A DNA stretch of 64,000 nucleotides from contig JAWDGP010005834.1 of assembly GCA_033675545.1 (NCBI GenBank), positions 532,001-596,000 of the forward strand. Direction: 5' to 3'. A model generated the notes under the pieces. The model saw only the letters and a program-made list of their open reading frames with translations. It was not told where the DNA came from and made no database searches. This document shows positions 59,092 to 64,000 of the stretch, piece by piece. Source of the stretch: Elysia crispata (Eukaryota; Mollusca; Gastropoda; Plakobranchidae). Both the position numbers and the translations under genes were made by a program. The first letter of the stretch is position 1; the number at the start of each line of letters is the position of its first letter.

Positions 59092-61625
59092 AGATTTTTA
59101 CAATAACTTCTTTGTGGACTTCATATTTTTTTTTAATTATAGCATTCTATCTCGCAGAAGTACTGGTTTTATTCATATAGTGAATTAGACTATAATAGAT
59201 TGTGTTTTTTATGCTGCAGTCTGCAGACAGTTCCGACTTGGATACTTGTGAGCTGTTTTCACCCCAAAATAAAGAATTATAAAAGAGGTAGATCTAGAGA
59301 CTAGTCTCACACTGTTAGGTTTGTTTATTTTACATTGCCAGGTGGAGCTTCTAAAGTTACGGATCAATATTGATCATATAATGCTCAAATTATTTCTTTA
59401 GAAAAGATGAAAATAAGGGAGTCAGTGTTTTTCAGGAATAACCTGAAAAGTTTAACCAATGAATTGCAGAAAACAGAAACATTTGAGTTATAGGTCATTC
59501 AACTTCTCAGAACTTCTCACTATGAGCACAGAAAAATGAGATGATTCAGTTAAAAAATGCTCCAGCATAGGGCTTTTTTCGCAGTCTAAATTTCCAGAGA
59601 GAGCATTTGTTCTTACACACCTAGATATGTTCCAGACTATGGCACTGGCTTTTACTAATTGAAAAAGTTCAGTTAAACAATTGTGTCCAAAGCTCATCCC
59701 TGTTAATAAATCTTACTGTTTGACGGTGTGTACTGGTCAATCAGATATCACTAAAAATAGACACAAGCTCAAGACACTTTTTAGGCGTATGGCATGCAAA
59801 ACTATCAAGCCAGGTTCGAGTAGTTTAGTGGCAATAATGATCTGAATTTGAGAGCTATGTAACTCAATTTGAAATATCAGAAATGTGCACAGTGCAGCTG
59901 TTATATCTGATAAGGTGTGATTGCTGCCAGCACATTCTTGAGGAGTCACTAAAATACATTTCAAAAGTAGACACTTCACGAAAAGGCTTTCAGTTCGTAT
60001 ATCTAGTGCTTTGATCACCATTATAAATCAATTTATTAGTTTTTATCCTTTCTGTTTGTGTCTGATGACATGAGCAACTCTCATGGCAAATTTATGAAAA
60101 TATGCAGAAAAGTTCATTTGGTATGTGGTATGGTTCTAGCATAAGAGACAAAAACTTTAATAAAAGCTTATTGCTTTGTGTATAATTAGTGTCTTAGCTG
60201 TTTACTATTGGCGAATGTGTAAGGAAACTTTAAGATAAATTAAGTCTATTCTATTTCCATCGTTGGTCATGTGATCAGATTTTAATGTTGCTTGATATAT
60301 ACGTGATGGAGCAAGACAATTTGTATTTTGCTGAGACACAACAATGTTGTAATCAGAATATTGTAATATTTCCAACAATTAGTTTGACATAATACAGATA
60401 TAGGGCATTAAACCACACTATCAATCCCTGCAGAAGTTGGCCATTTGAAGCTGCAAATTTTGCCAAATTTGACCTTTTGTTTAGTTGGTTGATCAAGGAA
60501 ATAACTCAATGTACAGTAATGAAGTTTACTAATTGTGATCTGCCAAGATCAGTGTCTCAAGTGGTGAAAAAAAAAATGAAGAAAAGCTAAAATATGCATT
60601 TGGAAATTACATATATATTTATTGTAATTACTTTCATCAATTATTATTGTCAAATTTGTGATGATAATATTTCAAAGACTATTCTCAGTGTTAGATTTTA
60701 CATGAGATCCAGATAAAATGCAGATGTATAATTTCAAGAGTGTTTGAGACAGAAACAATACTAACTGTGATGCTTACTTGAAAGTGAAGGAAAGTGTAGT
60801 CAGCTTTGATCAGAACTCTTCTTTGTGCCATTTTGGCTGATTTGGCCGATCTTAATTATGTGTTGGAACTCTTCTTTGCATGTGTGGAACTGTGGTCGTT
60901 TAAAATAGAAACAAAGAGAAAGAAAACAACAATTCTAAATTTTGCCATTTTTTGTGTGGAAGAGGCCAAATTTTGAAGCTGTATAATATTGTTACTATGA
61001 CTGCAAAAAACTGCAGCACTATACAGCTCTAAAATAAAAAAAAAACATTTAACTGGCTGAGAAACCCATTTCATCTGTATCTTCATCATCTATACTACAT
61101 TACCTTTAACAAAAGGTTGAAAAATTATCTCATTTAAGACATGGGTGTAGAAGCCTTTTTTTGGTCATTTTTTCATCATGATGTTAACCAATGTACATGA
61201 TAATGTATTAATGGTACATATAAGTATGCCACATGCACCTCTAGAACTGTGTTTATGGTATTTTTCTTCTCAAAGGCATACAATGCACACCAACTCTGCA
61301 TACAGGGATCTTATAGTTTGAATTTTCGGCACCTTTTGAAGAACAGGCTTTCCAAACAGGCAAAACAGTTTAAACTTTTACATTTTTTTCACTGAAAAGC
61401 AAAGAGATCAAAAAGATTGTTTATTGTAGGTTTGGGAGTAAAGAACATCTGAGGAACTTGTTTCGAACTGCCTTCATAATATTTGAAGTTTATTTTTTTC
61501 TAAATTTCTATCTTCCTTTCTAATTTTTGCTAAAGCTTACTTCTGAAACTAACAAAATTGTTTGTTCAGATTGTTGAATGTTGATACTGCCCTCTAAATA
61601 ATAAAAGGTGAACTTTTTTTTGCAG
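59092..61625. other. Intergenic region upstream of XPNPEP3
   Basis: AT-rich and unremarkable; no conserved coding sequence seen. The XPNPEP3 promoter should lie near its right end, where TTTTTTGCAG at about 61616-61625 could be an acceptor for a first-coding exon preceded by a non-coding one. Confidence 0.5.
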
Positions 61626-61708
61626 CAGACAAAGAGGCCATCAAATGTTGCAGTTACAGAAAACAATAGAGAGGTTGAGGAAAGGAATATAGTGAAAACA
61701 CTTACACA

Positions 61709-62703
61709 ATGGTCTTTTTAGCAATGCAAAGTAAGTTGAGAGATATGCATGTCTATCTGACTGCTTCAAGTTTTAGTTGTTTTCTTTTAATGATATTTCT
61801 TGCAGAGTTTTTTTTTTCTTATGAAGCTGTATTTTTTTTTTGTATTGCTTTTGTTTTCCTTTTTTTTTTGCAAAGCAAATTTTTCTATTTGTTTACTGCC
61901 TGTTATCCTTTTTCTGATCTGCCCTGCTGGACTCTTGTGTAGCATCATTTTAGAGATGAGAATTGCAAAAAGATCTTTATACCATGTTAACAGCAAAACT
62001 TTGTCTGTAAGTCCATCTTAACATTTTTTTCTTTTAAGCAGTCGGATTAGACACACAAAAAAAATGGTTTTAATTTTAATAAGTAAACGTGATTTTTATT
62101 TTTTTTTTAATTATAATTCATTTTGTGCGTGTAAATTGAGTTTTAGAATAATTGTGCAACATTTTTGTCTTTTTATTCAAAGGATATGCATGCTCTAGGT
62201 TGCTATCAAGATGGGGCTTCAAAGCAAAATGGCCTAATGTTGTTCTAATTGGGCCTTTGAAGAGAAGGTGGTTTGGTCAGCCTGCATCACAGACTCATCC
62301 GCACTTGATTGCTGAGGGTGAGATCACTCCAGGCTTAACTGTAAAGGAGTTTCACAGTCGTCGATGCAGCTTAGTTCGCTCTGCCCTGAAAACTTTTCAG
62401 GGCGTGAAATCAACGGAACACCACCTGTTTATTTTCCCCTCTGCCACAACATCCTTTATGACAAATGATATACCTTACACCTTTCGCCAAAATACAGACT
62501 TTCTGTATCTATGTGGCTTTCAGGAGGCAGACAGCTTGTTGATAATCAAGGCAAATAGTGACTCTGTAATTACTGGAGATCATGAATCTATCTTATTTGT
62601 TCCTCGTAAGGATGCTGCAAAAGAGTTATGGGATGGACCTCGTTCAGGGGCAGATGGAGCTACTGTACTTACAGGAGTTGATGCTGCTTTTAATTCTAAT
62701 GAG
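61709..62703 (+). CDS. XPNPEP3: Xaa-Pro aminopeptidase 3, 3'-partial
   Basis: Two exons, 61709-61730 and 62183-62703, encode 181 residues; the gene continues past the window. The large exon carries RRWFGQPASQTHPHL, EGEITPGLTVKEF, NDIPYTFRQNTDFLYLCGFQ, SILFVPRKDAAKELWDGPRS and DGATVLTGVDAAF. These are clear hallmarks of the aminopeptidase P N-terminal domain as found in XPNPEP3. The enzyme is a mitochondrial metallopeptidase removing N-terminal residues before proline; the metal-binding catalytic domain is encoded outside this window. The tiny first exon is chosen because its GTAAGT donor leaves phase 1, matching the acceptor at 62183. The joined N-terminus (MVFLAMQRYACSRLLSRWGF) is basic, hydrophobic and free of acidic residues, as a mitochondrial presequence should be. 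That first exon is less certain than the second. Confidence 0.85.
62183..62703 (+). CDS. XPNPEP3: XPNPEP3 second coding exon
   Basis: Acceptor TTATTCAAAG, donor GAG|GTACAA. The reading frame stays open 16 codons past the donor and then stops, as expected for intron read-through. I see no further XPNPEP3-like exon up to 64000, so the following intron is at least 1.3 kb. Confidence 0.85.
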
Positions 62704-63104
62704 GTACAATTGGGTTCATTTGTCATTGAGGGAAAACATAAAACAAATTGATGTTTTCTTTCAATCATCAATGTGATATTATGAAAGGTTTGTAGGATTT
62801 TTGTTTTTTTGCCTCCTGTATAATTTACTCAAAAAATGTTTACTTGTTCTTCAGAGAATTTGGGTCCAAATAGTGAAAATAAAGTTCATTCATAAAAGAA
62901 AAAAAAAAGGCAGGAGGAGTTTGGGTTATAAAGGGAATAATTTAGGCAGTTGAAGTAAAATAATGTTTGTACACTGTTTTGATCTTATGCTCAATGTTTA
63001 AGTATCAAAATTCTGAAACATCACTTATAAATCAATGGTAAACAAAAATTTACACCTAAAAATATCTGAAGTAATCAAACACAAGGAAAGACAAGGAGGA
63101 AAAG

Positions 63105-63230
63105 GTGGTGCTCAGCAGTGGTTAAGATCTTTGAGTGAAAATGACCAAAAAATGCTTGCCATTGTGTGATTCAAACCATGATTTATAGATGCGTCAGCAC
63201 CCATCGCTTTGCCACTCAAAGAGAGCAGAC
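63105..63230 (-). mobile_element. tRNA-Leu/Ser-like SINE
   Basis: On the minus strand, TTGAGTGGCAAAGCGATGGG (63219-63200) is A-box-like and GGTTTGAATCAC (63177-63166) is B-box-like, at normal tRNA spacing. A body with CATTTTCACTCAAAGATCTT follows. It lies in the XPNPEP3 intron. Confidence 0.5.
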
Positions 63231-64000
63231 CTTATACAATTATGATCTAACCTTGAGGTTAAGATAATTTTAAGGCATACCATATTGTTATTGTTCGTCC
63301 TAGACCTTTGTGCAAAGGCATGTGTTGCTGCTTCCAATGAATTATTATATGCTATGCTTTCTTTCATTTTAGTTTTTATAATTCTTACATTATAGATTAA
63401 GCCAGGTTTTCCCTTTTTGTCAGGGGCAGTGGGCCAATCCTAAATCGTTCCTTGGGCTAACATGTTCAAAATGATAAGATGTTAATTAGAGTGAACTACA
63501 CACATGCAGGAATATGTTACAATACTCACAAAAGGTTGCTAGTAGCACGGCTAGATCTTCATAATCCAATCCAAAAAGTTTTATTCACTGTTTACGGGAA
63601 ATCAAATCTGCCAATAAATGTTAAAATTAAAATCAAACCTTGAAAATATGGCAAATGAGGATTCTATCACTCTGAATAATATTAGAGTTGTCAAAAAGCA
63701 CTTAAAGGTTTGAAAGAAAATGTATAATTTAAACAGAACTTAAGAATGGTTTGCTCTCCCTTTGTCATGATATGTATATCCCTGATCCTCAGGTTTGTGA
63801 TCTTTGTTGTGAAAGTAGATAGTAGGTATTTGATATTCCTAACATTGGAAGATATTTTTGTTGTACATGTTGTGATGTGATAGTATATTTTTTTACCATG
63901 AGAAATATGGCTCTGATTTAAATTCTTTTCTCCAAAATCAGTCCATCAGGCAAAAGAGTATGCTTTGAGAAATCTTAACTGTTCTTGAGCATGAAGTCTG

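Overview
This is animal nuclear DNA: AT-rich, with GT-AG introns that interrupt conserved metazoan proteins, many microsatellites and dispersed transposon debris. The recurrent AGATCTAG-type motif, long (GA)n, (ATT)n and (ACT)n arrays, and tRNA-derived SINEs resembling those of snails point to a gastropod mollusc. That assignment is inference; no marker gene fixes the species.

Three protein-coding genes are visible. (1) About 184-20412, plus strand: the 3' fourteen exons (about 836 residues) of a TMEM232-like gene whose 5' end lies outside the window. (2) 24699-44067, minus strand: a complete AKAP17A-like gene of ten coding exons (1319 residues by my exon joining), with conserved N-terminal blocks, a long E/R/K-rich helical middle, an acidic segment and a very long Arg/Ser-rich tail. 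It is convergent with gene 1. (3) 61709-62703, plus strand: the first two coding exons of XPNPEP3 (mitochondrial Xaa-Pro aminopeptidase 3), continuing beyond the right edge. The genes are not an operon and show no obvious functional link.

Introns carry decayed mobile elements: a non-LTR reverse-transcriptase remnant at about 13.0-14.4 kb with a second 3' fragment at 1.9-2.3 kb, a piggyBac-type element at 28.0-28.7 kb, a TTAA-flanked MITE at 17.5-18.1 kb, a short-TIR MITE at 18.7-18.9 kb, a possible hAT-like element at 33.5-34.4 kb, and several tRNA-derived SINEs. Directly upstream of AKAP17A exon 1 is a tandem, frameshifted copy of part of that exon.

The most unusual region is 47041-59091, between the divergent AKAP17A and XPNPEP3 genes. 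It holds two full tandem copies of a 4.57-kb non-coding unit (49948-54520 and 54525-59091), preceded by a 5'-truncated inverted copy (47041-49936). This gives inverted arms of about 3 kb around a 1.4-kb loop. Unit ends share TGCCCGTATTCA terminal inverted repeats and dense palindromes of the form TAACG...CGTTA. I recognise no transposase. It looks like a large non-autonomous DNA transposon or foldback family that I cannot place in a named superfamily.
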